A DNA stretch of 64,000 nt from Paguma larvata (lineage: Eukaryota; Chordata; Mammalia; Carnivora; Viverridae): the NCBI GenBank assembly GCA_030068075.1, contig CM057826.1, forward strand, positions 33,716,211-33,780,210, read 5' to 3'. Shown one piece after another: positions 1-9,292 of the stretch (its first letter is position 1; every line of letters begins with the position of its first letter). The notes beneath the pieces are model-generated. The model was not told the origin of the DNA. It ran no database searches and saw only the letters and a program-made list of their open reading frames with translations. Both the position numbers and the translations under genes were made by a program.

Positions 1-144
1 CCAGTTTGAGCCTGAAGAACTGTTGGTGTTCACAGCAAAAGAAGCAATTAAGATTTCTGATAATCTGTTTTTTAGAGTTTTGAGATATATAATTTTAATA
101 TATTGGCATCAATGTTGCCAGTAGCGGAGGTAAAAGAAATAATG

Positions 145-330
145 TAACCAAATAGATCCAGGCTCGAATCCTGACTCTGCCCATTTCCAGTTGAACGAAC
201 TTGGGTCATTTACTTTTTTCAGCATACTTTTCATCTTTGAAAAAATACGGATAGTTATATCTAAATGAAAGGACTATTATGTGTCAAAAGAAATACATAT
301 TTGTAAAATAGGGCACTTACTACACAGTAC
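145..330 (+). repeat. MIR-family SINE (old, diverged)
   Basis: Contains the tRNA-like B-box phrase CCAGGCTCGAATCCTGACTCTGCC followed by the MIR-type acttgggtcatttact and ..tttgaaaaaatacggatagtta segments. These match the order of the MIR consensus in sense orientation. Ends are approximate. Confidence 0.6.
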
Positions 331-2854
331 ATCCTGATTTCTCTGTCGTAGCCCAGTCTCCTTTCCCTCAAAGACTCATAAGCACTATGGCTTTCCATTT
401 TGAGAATATCCATTTTTGGCTGTCTTGAGTTTAGAGATACATTTTGTTTTCACTAGCCTCCCCTTTTCTACCAGTGACAACCATGGTAGAAGCCCACGGC
501 CCACTCACATCCAGTCCCAATTGCATGGGTACCCAACAGCTGTATCCAGCCTTTCCAGGAGGCCAGAACAAGAGCTGAGTGGTAATGTTTCAAGGGCAAA
601 GCTTTAGATATAAGGAATGATAAAACAACCTTAAATGAGCCTGAGCATATCTAGTGACAGATACACCACAGCTCTTCTAAATTATTCAAGCTTTCTCACA
701 CTGCTAGCAGGAGAAATATAATTCATCTCTGCTCTCTTCATTCTGTTTTCACGTAATGCAAAAAAGCGAACAAAAAATCACCCTCCCTCCCACATACACA
801 CATAAACGTTTATAATCACCCTAAGCACATATAATATTTTTAGAATCATCCAATTTCTGGGAACCAGCTTTGGAGGTAGAAGTTAAAAATGATTTTGCAA
901 TGCTTATGGGTGATTTCCTTACTTCCCTTTTGTTAGTATTTTGCTGGCAAAAAGCCAGTAAAACAGTTGTTTAATTACCCAGGACATCCCAAACATGTAA
1001 CCTCTCAGATAAGCTGTTACTGTATTTTAGCAGCAAGAATAGTAGGGTCAAAAGTAACAAAGAAAATTAAGCTTCAAATAAGCAAACCTCAAAAGAACAG
1101 CTTTGTGTATTGAAAATAATTAATAACTTGTTTAGGAAAATGTTACTGAAAAGTGGTTTTTGGACAAGGAACTGACACTCTTCAGAAACCCTAATATTGA
1201 ACAGGCTACCATTTGGTGGGCTGGCTGGCTGGTTACCCTGTAGGCATGGCAAAAGTTTGTTCACATGTAATTATGCAACATTTAGACAATATCTTAATGA
1301 TACCATGTAGTTTAGCTGAATCAGTCCAGCTGGAAATTGTAACAGTGTTCTGATTACCTAGCCACATGTGAAATTAAGTCTTTTTCAACCTTTACTTTTC
1401 ACTTGCTATGTCTTGATACAGATATTCTTGGAAAACCTAAATTATTTATGGTTTAACATTATTTAACAGAGCAAACCCCACCCCCTTTCATTTACAACCA
1501 TTGATTAAGATTGCATTACTACATAAAATATTATATTTTAATAAGGACTTTTGGTATACTTTATCATATGGAAGGAATATTATTGTATTTTGAACAGTTA
1601 GGGTGGAAATTTTCCACAGTAGTTTTTATGCAATAAAAATTGCATACTTTTCTCTTTGCAGATAATTCTTACTCTAAAAACATAATTCAATGTATACCCC
1701 TAGCAATCATTTTATTAAATAATCACACATGATTATTACTTTAGAAAATAGTCATTTCAGTTGTATAAACAAGCTAGAATAGATTGGTCCTTGCAATAAA
1801 TCATAAAGATACTTAAAATATGCCAAGAACAAAATTAAGTTAGTGTCCAAAAACACGAATTTTGCCCGAGCTTAAAACTGAAATGTATTACATTCATTTC
1901 CATGAACTAAAAATACACAAAAGAGTTTCAGTCTATGGGGATTATTATTATTTTTTTTTAATTTCCAGCTCACTCTTCAGCATGTGTTTGACTCACTTCT
2001 TCCCCATCATCCTACCTGGATGACACCACAACTATTTTATTTTAGAAGTGAAACAAAAGTATTCAGTTTTTAACCAACAACTGTAACGTCTGTACATGAT
2101 ACCTAATGAATTCAGGTAACAAATGACTTTCAAACCAAAAAAATCATAAGTGACATTATTTCAGCCACTTTCTATAAATCAGAAACAGAAACACCTCTAG
2201 TATTAAATGTAAGGTGGAATACCTTAACATACTTTCATAAATATTTTTATTCCTTAATAACCTATTGCTAATTTTAGGAAATGAAAGCAGCAGCAGAAGT
2301 TAAGGTCGAATGTATGTGGATATCCAGATAAGAAAACTAAGTTTTAATTCTTATAAATCTTCATTTACAAAGAAAATGCTAAATTTTGATTAACTGTCTT
2401 TCCCATTGGTACCAGACACTCTTCTGGGCCCAGGTCTCTTGGAATGTATGACCCATGTACTTAAGTTAGTTGGCAAGAAATTCCCCAGCGACTGACACAT
2501 AAAGGTCCCTTAAAAAGGTGACTTGGAAGGACCATTGAGATAATGCTAAATAGTCATTAAAGACGTGTAAATGTCATTGTCTCCTGTCTTCAGTGTGCCA
2601 TTACAGAGCCTCGGGCCCTTTCAACTAGCAGTCAATAGAGGGTGAATAAGTCTCACCACTTGAAAGTAACTAGGAAAAGAAGCCAACAGAGTAATCTGGC
2701 TTTGCTGGACTGATTCAAGAAGAGACACAGTATCCACCCCTCCTCCTCTAGTTCTCCCTCCCCCTACCCAGCCCACACCCCTGCAAGAAAAAGAAGAGAA
2801 GGAGCTAAAGAAGGAGAGAATGAGAGAAAGGAAAATGGAAAGACATGCGGAGAT

Positions 2855-2874
2855 GGGGTGGGGCGGGGAGGGGG
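2855..2874 (+). other. Single-nucleotide-loop G-quadruplex motif
   Basis: GGGGTGGGGCGGGGAGGGGG on the plus strand: four G runs of four or more separated by one-base loops, the class expected to form very stable parallel quadruplexes. It sits about 1 kb inside FGF10 intron 1 on the strand opposite the FGF10 RNA, so a quadruplex would form in the template strand. Confidence 0.8.
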
Positions 2875-3825
2875 TCGTAATTTATACAGAGCAGAAAACC
2901 TCATCCAACGGGACAAACTATAGCCATGGAAACAGACTTATGACTTTTACTTTGAAAATAGAAGAATGACAATGAAATTTGTGTGAGGTCTGTGAATGCA
3001 GTCCCAGATGTTTACAATGCTGTAGTAGTATGGCTCTGCAATATGAGAGGTTTCAGAAGAAATGAGTACAACAGGACACCACAAAGCAGCGCATATGCCA
3101 TTGACAATGCAGACATGAGCATCATGTTACCAAGAGAGAAGGCAGGCAGAAGACAAATAGCGGCCGTGGTGCCTGAAAAGCTAACTTCACGGACTGCAAT
3201 CACTCAAACCAACATGAGGGGCCAAAAAAAAAAAAAAAAAATCAAAACCAGAAAAGTGTTTGCACTCCTGTCTAGATAGGTAGTGGTAAAGAGATGGGGT
3301 GGGGAGCTAGTGGGATTGACTTTTCTTTCTTAAATAAGGCTCCCATAAAGCCCCTGTAATTGACAGTGGGTAATTATTTTCAGCTTGAGGAAGCTGTCCC
3401 AAAACTCTTAATAAGATTGCCAGCGAAAAGAAACAAAATGTGTTTACTTGAGCCATTTCCAGAAGGGAGGGAGAGGGGACCTTGGGATGAGGTGTGGAAG
3501 GGCGATGGAGACAGAGAGGGGGCATCTATGAATCTATGCGCCTCGACAACTCTCCAGCGCCTCTGCGCCCCGGTACTGACAAGCAGCGGAGACAGGGCAG
3601 AAAGGGTAGCAAGGAGTGGGGGGGGGCGTTGTGGAGGGAGCCGCGCCAAGGGTAGGGGGTGCAGCAGCACAATGTATGGGGGGTGATTTAGTGTGAAAGT
3701 ATTCCACTTAATCATTTTACAGGGGTTGGGGACATAAATATTTAGCTGGCCACATCTGGAACAGATTTTCCCCCCCTTGTGGGGTGGGGGGTGGATAATT
3801 GGCAGGAGGGGAGCGCGCATTCGTT

Positions 3826-3831
3826 ACTTAC
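3826..3831 (-). promoter_or_regulatory. FGF10: FGF10 exon 1 splice donor
   Basis: On the minus strand the coding sequence reads CCG TAC A then GTAAGT, a near-consensus U1 donor. Read-through would add only Ser-Lys before an in-frame TAA, so splicing is required to join the rest of the FGF core. Confidence 0.93.
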
Positions 3832-4180
3832 TGTACGGGCAGTTCTCCTTCTTGGTCCCGCTGACCTTCCCGTTCTTCTCAATCTTGAGAAAGTACTTGG
3901 TAAAAGAGAATAGCTTTCTCCAGCGGACATCTCCTTGGAGGTGATTGTAGCTCCGCACATGCCTCCCCGCACTGGAAGGAGAGGAGAAGGAGGAAGAAGA
4001 CGAGGAGGAGGAGGAGGAGGAGGAAGAGGAGTTGGTGGCCTCTGGTGACACCATGTCCTGACCAAGGGCTTGGCAGGTGACAGGGATGGAAGACACCAAG
4101 AACAGCAACAAGAAGCAGCAGCAGCAGCCAGGCAGCTGGGGAAAGGCTGAGGCACAATGTGTCAGTATCCATTTCCACAT
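3832..4180 (-). CDS. FGF10: FGF10 coding exon 1 (N-terminal 116 codons, partial gene)
   Basis: First coding exon of fibroblast growth factor 10, a secreted heparin-binding ligand of FGFR2b used in mesenchyme-to-epithelium signalling for limb, lung and gland development. The frame opens [18 protein letters not shown], then a Cys4-Phe-Leu signal-peptide core (residues about 1-36), a mature N terminus, 14 consecutive serines (51-64), and the start of the beta-trefoil core with [20 protein letters not shown] at 83-102. Asp84 and Arg86 match human Asp76 and Arg78 (receptor contacts), and Cys114 matches human Cys106. The ATG at 4180-4178 has A at -3. The exon ends after the first base of a serine codon, just before GTAAGT, so the serine is split across exons 1 and 2 as in other mammals. 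Exons 2 and 3 lie outside the window to the left. The exon is 8 codons longer than human: one Cys fewer and nine more Ser. No frameshift is seen. Identification is very secure. Confidence 0.98.
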
Positions 4181-4227
4181 TGTACTGGAACTCTCGGCAC
4201 TGGAAATTGTCTCATCAGAAGGAACAT
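4162..4227 (-). promoter_or_regulatory. Upstream ORF overlapping the FGF10 start
   Basis: An ATG at 4227-4225 with A at -3 opens a 21-codon frame that runs past the FGF10 ATG (4180) in a different frame and stops at 4162. A second in-frame ATG is its codon 5 (4215). If the mRNA begins upstream of 4227, ribosomes starting here could not reinitiate at the FGF10 AUG, so FGF10 translation would depend on leaky scanning. Only the sequence is seen; use as a uORF is inferred. Confidence 0.5.
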
Positions 4228-4337
4228 ACTGGAAGGGTAAGACCTGGTGCGAGGCAAGGAGACAGCTGGAGGTGGAGGCCGCTGGTTAGCTCCCTCTGGG
4301 CGCGGATCTGGCCAGAAGTGAATTCACCAACATCCAT
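4215..4337 (-). promoter_or_regulatory. Upstream ORF, 40 codons
   Basis: ATG at 4337-4335 opens a 40-codon frame ending at TGA (4217-4215), 34 bases before the FGF10 ATG. It overlaps the two neighbouring upstream ORFs in other frames. Relevant only if transcription starts to its right. Confidence 0.4.
4286..4333 (-). promoter_or_regulatory. Upstream ORF, 15 codons
   Basis: ATG at 4333-4331 opens a 15-codon frame closed by TAA at 4288-4286. A further 11-codon ATG frame lies at 4505-4540. Coding potential is not implied. Confidence 0.4.
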
Positions 4338-4549
4338 AACTCCTCGGAAGGGCCGGCTGCCTCTCCTGGCTCCTTTCTCGGATCCGCTGCCGCTGCCGCG
4401 CGCCTCTGGAGTCTCCCGGTGAATGGTGGATGTGGGTGGCCGCAGTACAGGAGCTGGTGGTGGCGGTGGCGGTGGTGGTGGTCACCAGCGATCTTCACCC
4501 GGAGTTACTTTGTTCTCTTCTTCACGCCTTTCTTCACCATGTTAAATGC

Positions 4550-4589
4550 AAAAAAAAAAAAAAAAAAAAAAGAAAGAAAAAAAAAAAAA
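4550..4589. repeat. A-rich homopolymer tract
   Basis: About 22 A, then GAAAG, then 13 A on the plus strand, at the junction between the presumed 5' leader and the CpG island. It has no SINE or L1 body attached, so it looks like simple sequence rather than a retroposon tail. Confidence 0.85.
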
Positions 4590-5086
4590 GTCTGAAAAAC
4601 AGATGACAGCACGGTGAACAAAACCCACAGAGGCTGGGGGAGATATCTGCGCCTCTCTGGGGTTGGCACCTTCTGGTCCCTCTGCGCAGAGCCCCAGCCT
4701 GCTAGCTGCTTTCTAAAAGCGCTTCCCTTCGGAGTTGTCAGAACTGGAGGCGGCCGCCGATCGCCGTTGTTTGCGTTCCCCCTCTTGCTTTCTCTTTTTG
4801 GTGGTGCCTGTTGATTTGAAGCCTCCAGAAAGTCACTTCTTGTTTGGGGGGAGATGGCGGTTGGTGTTTTGTTTGGCCCTATTTCCCTCCCTCCCCACCC
4901 CCTTCCTTTGGAAAGCCCGCTTGTAAACAGGTTGCAGCCAGGAGTCTAAATGTCAGTGATTCTGAGCCAGAGGTGGGCTCTGCCTCTGCTGGTCAAACCT
5001 CATTTGCAGGGGTGGAGAAGCGAGGGGGAGGGGGTCAAACGGCGGTGGGACATCTGAAACCCTCGGCTGCTGGGAAAGCCAGGAGA

Positions 5087-5113
5087 GGGAGGGGGAGGGG
5101 GCCGAAAGGGGGG
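5087..5113 (+). other. G-quadruplex-type G runs in the CpG island
   Basis: Four or more G runs (GGG, GGGGG, GGGGG, GGGGGG) with loops of 1-6 bases on the plus strand, inside the CpG island about 0.9 kb upstream of the FGF10 ATG. Confidence 0.6.
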
Positions 5114-5340
5114 AGAGCAGGGGAGGCAGGAGGCGAGCGCGCGGTGCCTGCGCGCGGAGCCGGGGGGTGCCCGGTCCCTGCCCCGTGGCCCCGCGGCCGC
5201 AGCCTCCGCCCGCGCCTCCAGCTCCGGGAACCGCTGCGAAGTGTCCGCGTGCCGGCCGCGCCGGCCGCCGGCTCGAGCTGTGTCCTCGGGCTCTGCGAAG
5301 TTTGCTGTCTTCCAGCCCGAACCCGTCCCCTCTGGGGAGC

Positions 5341-8300
5341 CCCTTTCTCACTTGTTTTCCAGCGTAGGTTCCACCCCCTCCCACCCCTTCTTTTGGCAGT
5401 GCAGTGCTTGAGAGCCACCTGGAGCTTGGTGCTTGGCTGACTGTTTTTTTCTCCCCACTCTGGCTCCCAGAAGGAGGGGAGGGCAGGGGGAGAAAGCAGA
5501 AGATGCTGAGGCTAAACCTTGTAGAGCAGCAGATTATAAACTGGTCGGAGTGAGCACAGCGAAGGGAGACATAATTAGCTTCTTTTCCTTCTCTTCTGCC
5601 AGCTTCCAAGGAGGTCTCTGCTTTAATGAATCACTGATTTCTCGCTTCCGTTGCTGAAGTAAAAAGTTCACACTTTGGCCCTCTCTGCCTTTTAAGCTCA
5701 GGGAGATTTATCGTCACCCTTAAAAGTCGCCTCTCTCTTGGCGCAAATGAAATCGGGGACCGAAAAGACCGTTTTCTAATTGCTAGCGTGAATCGTTTGC
5801 TGAATCACGCGTGCACTTTGAAGCGAACCCACTTTACTGAGATGGTGAAGATTTAACCCTCGATTTGGCCAAATTCTACTACTGCTTCCTATGCGATTTC
5901 CTTTGCACTTTGTCATAAAAAGGGCATTTTCTTTTTTTCTATCCTTACCCTTCATGTTACGAGGGCTCTGTTTTACAATGCAAGTGTACTACCAGTCTCC
6001 CTTTCTTTCCCACACCCATCATCTCAAAACACCCTTCTTGCTAGCAATGCCCACAACCCAGGTGTAGATACAACCAAATCCCTGGCTAGGAAGCCTTGCC
6101 AAGAATTAAGAGGCAGGAGAGGGAAATACTATAATTGGTTCCAATATGAGTAAGAGATAGTTCCTACAGGATCACTACTAGAATTTCTCTGAAGGAGGGA
6201 AGGCTTGACTGGAGGTGTTACTGAGGATGCGATGGTATAAAATATTTATGTTCTGTAAGGCAGCTGGATATTAGCCTTATGGGGAAGCATATGAAATTGC
6301 CGCTATATATTTTTTGACCTTCCCAAGTGGCAACTTCATATGGTTCAACTTAATATTTAGATTGCTATTCTAAGATGGAGAACCACTTCCAGGTGAACTT
6401 GGGAGTTTGACCTCTGCAACCGTAATTTGGAGGGAACTAATCAGAAGTACTTGTGTACATACTACAAGCCAGGATCCCTATAATGTGTGTTTGACCTTAG
6501 TCTTCATTGTGAATGGAAGAAAATACAAAGAAATAAAAAACTTAGCTTTAGAGATGGGCATTAGGAAAGATTGCCCAATTATGTTGTTTAGTGACCTGAA
6601 AAAGACTTTATTTCTGTATGCATGCACTTGCATTTTGCTATGTATTCAGGGCCTTCGAAATAGAACCCTGTAATGCTATAATCAGAAATTTAATTGCATT
6701 GTTTATAACCAATTGCAATGCATACTGAAAAGGTTATGACAATGTGAACACCACAGTAGGGCTTTTAATTTAATATAATTAGTTCTAATGTCTGTAGCTA
6801 TTAATTGGAAAGTTAAGCAAATAAAGAGCATACGTCATATGTATGCTTAAAGTTTTGTTCTTTCGCTAAAGCATGGATGTTTAGAAATGAAATCACTGTG
6901 CTAATTTTAATTTTCTACTTCACAGTTTTATATCTGAGCTAACAAATGCTTGAAAGGGAGTGTAGTGTTTCTAAGGGACTTGAGTTTCAGTCCAATTGTT
7001 CAGTAGAATCCAAACATTTGAATTGACAATTAATTAAAACTACATTTAAAAAAAAATGTTTGATGAAACCATACAGTAAAGATTCTGTTGTGCACAGTTA
7101 CAAAGAACAGGAAGTTATTATTTTGACGTTTCTCTACACTGGGCATCAACACTATTGATGCCAGCTTGAGATCCTTTTAATTTTTTTTTTAAACTCACAA
7201 TAGACACTCCCTGCTACCCTGAAGGTAGTCTCCCCTCCACCCCCCTCATTCCCCACATCCACCAACTTTCTGCTCCAGCAGAGAAAGCTATTCAGATCTT
7301 TGTGAGAAGTTTTGTGTTTTTATTCTGTTTGAAATGTGGGGGGAGAAAAGAAAACACATCGTCAAACTTCCATATTAAAATCTGGTTGCAGCAGGTGCAG
7401 TGTTTAAAAGTTCTGGAGTCCTCTCGCCGTTCTTCTGTACAGCGTGATGACAGGAAGGGCATTTACAAAACAGCCCAAAGGAAAAGCTGACATAGCTTTT
7501 TAGATTATATCTCATTCTTCTTTTTCTTTTCTGTACAGCCTTTCTTTTATAGCACAGCTGAATCCCTAAATACTCCGCTGCTTTTCATTGTTAGGTCACC
7601 TCTTAGGTTAGCCCGAGAAAGCCTGAGAAAAGTTCCACAGGAAAGATGCACTATTTAACGGAATTCAATCTCTCCCAATAGATTTGAATCACTAACATAA
7701 ATGTATGAATGTAGATTATATCTCTGTAATGAGGCCTGAATCATTCTCAGTTACTTCAAAGGACTGAAATTCTACCTTCCTTTTTTAGCAGCAATAATCA
7801 GGTCTTAATGGGTTCCTTTATTAATTGTTTCTCTGCAACGATTGAAAAGGACAGTACAAGCTTCAGATTAGAGTGGTACCTACTAATTCTCAAAGGCTGT
7901 GTTTTTTTTTTTTTTTTTTTCCGTTCCTCTGGAAGGCATGCTTTCTTTCTAGGTCCTAAACATATCCAGTAATATTAGGTTAAGTCTTTATTGGAGGAAA
8001 TAGATGTGGTCTTTTGTTTAATGTGATGTCTTGAGAAGTTATTGAGGCTTTTAAAAGCAAGACCATAGCAGGAGCCACGGAGGAATCCTATTTAGCCTCA
8101 GAGAAGCAGTTTGCACGTGTACTTCCAGATCCTTCAGTAGCTCTTCTGTGTGAGCAGTTTGCATTTTAAGTATGTATTTCCTGGATTCTTTATGTTGTTT
8201 GGCACTATCTGTGGTTCAGTTACAAGATGTGTGTTCTATTATGTGTGATGTAATTGGCAGTGTCAGTAAGCTGCTTCAAATAATAATAAGTCAGGTCAAA

Positions 8301-8569
8301 AGTCACCCAGGCTGTTCTGCACAGTAGACATGTGCAGGCCTTATTTTTGAAGTCTGCAGTTGTAGTCCTCGTGACTTTGTGTCCCTGTTCTTATTCCCTT
8401 TCCGATGTGGAAGAGGCCTGTTTTAAGGCATCGTAAGAGCTTCTGGTCTTCCCAGGATGTAGCTCGAGATGATGCCTGTCGTCAGTGACATTTGGGACAA
8501 ATCAAACAGTGATATCTTATTTTTTTAACAAGGGGTTTCAACTGAAAGGGCAAGAGGACTTAAACCACA
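5341..8569. other. FGF10 5' flank, single-copy
   Basis: No gene or young transposon recognised. A TATAAA hexamer on the plus strand at 5535-5540 could belong to a divergent transcript. A 19-base T run sits at 7902-7920. Because it is proximal to FGF10 and nearly free of repeats, it is a sensible place to look for conserved enhancers, but none can be named from sequence alone. Confidence 0.6.
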
Positions 8570-8720
8570 GAGAGCAGTGCAATACTTCAGAGCTAGTGGG
8601 AACCTTAGCAACAGTTGAATCTACCTCATTCACTTTATAGCTGAATGAACATATGCCCAAGTCACTCAGTGATAGAACAGAGTTTAGAACTCAGGTGCTG
8701 AGTCCTGATTTTGACAACCA
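8570..8720 (-). repeat. MIR-like SINE fragment
   Basis: The run ttcactttatagctgaatga..cccaagtcactcagtgata..agagtttagaactcaggt follows the MIR consensus in reverse orientation (attttacagatgagga..caaggtcacacagcta..). Strongly diverged; ends approximate. Confidence 0.5.
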
Positions 8721-9149
8721 GAGGCTGCTGTCCTAATTTTTTGGTAACACCTGCCTTGTCTGTTTTCTCTTCCCCGCTCCCTGCCTCTCTACTCCTATCA
8801 CTGTTCACTCATCACCTAAGATGTCTGAGACGCCAGGGTGGAAATGATGAGATCAAGGATTTTTTCTTTTTTATATAATCTGAATGTGTAAGTTCTCCTC
8901 TAGGAAATTCATGGCATCTTCAAAAAAAGAGCAGGTTTATAATTTGATTCTGCCTTCTCTATTTTAAGACTAAATTTCCATAAAAGAGTGTGATATTTCA
9001 AAGCACAGGTATTGGCTGAACTATTTTTTTTTCAAAGTTTGAAACTATATTAAATGTTCTATTCTCCAGCTTTCAAACAGGCTTAATGATCTATTGCGGA
9101 GAATGAAAAATGGCCCAGGTGGTTAGAAAGATCTTTTGAAAGGGGGGGA

Positions 9150-9151
<2 letters not shown>

Positions 9152-9193
<42 letters not shown>

Positions 9194-9292
9194 GTATTGT
9201 ATATATACATACATAATATATTTATATTTAAATATTCTCTTATATATACCTATATATGTATGTATATCTATATCTATATCTATCTATCTATA
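9152..9292. repeat. AT microsatellite block
   Basis: About 30 bases of pure (AT)n followed by degenerate TATATAC/TATCTA repeats to about 9292. Simple sequence, likely length-polymorphic. Confidence 0.9.

Larger units (their letters stand above)
1..3831 (-). other. FGF10: FGF10 intron 1, 5' part
   Basis: Non-coding sequence directly downstream of the exon 1 donor. It is AT-rich and mostly single copy. It holds one MIR-like SINE near the left edge, a purine-rich patch at about 2770-2875 ending in a G-quadruplex motif, an 18-base A run near 3224-3241, and G/C-rich DNA close to the exon (3460-3830). Open frames here (for example near 2983-3279 and 3360-3686) look spurious. Intron 1 of FGF10 is known in mouse to carry heart-field enhancer activity; whether that element lies in this part cannot be judged without alignment. 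Confidence 0.85.
4181..4545 (-). promoter_or_regulatory. FGF10: Presumed FGF10 5' leader
   Basis: Sequence immediately upstream of the FGF10 ATG on the minus strand. The transcription start cannot be read from sequence; no TATA box is visible close upstream on this strand. The segment carries several upstream AUGs, a GGT/GGC trinucleotide run at about 4453-4482 (CCACC-rich in the RNA), and ends against a long A tract (T tract on the RNA strand). Confidence 0.55.
4290..5340. promoter_or_regulatory. CpG island at the FGF10 5' end
   Basis: GC content and CpG density rise sharply compared with the AT-rich flanks, with the densest part at about 5130-5290 (GCGCGCGG, CCCGCGGCCGC, GCCGGCCGCGCCGGCCGCCGG-like strings). 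A CpG island at the 5' end is usual for developmental ligand genes. It probably holds the FGF10 promoter and could drive a divergent plus-strand transcript. Long open frames across it on both strands begin with TTG and are typical GC-rich artefacts. Confidence 0.75.

Noticed and set aside
3380..4155. Other minus-strand frames over and beside FGF10 exon 1 (146, 137 and 99 codons)
   Set aside because: They are out-of-frame shadows of FGF10 exon 1 or of the purine-rich intron start, with no domain.
4286..4498. 70-codon minus-strand open frame upstream of FGF10 with a His/Arg-rich start
   Set aside because: It begins with GTG, not ATG, and its His-rich part is just the GGT/GGC repeat. Only the internal ATG at 4333 (15 codons) is kept as a possible uORF.
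4844..5609. Two long overlapping open frames (198 codons plus strand, 218 codons minus strand)
   Set aside because: Both start with TTG, lie on opposite strands over the CpG island, and have Arg/Pro/Gly/Ala-rich composition typical of GC-rich non-coding DNA.
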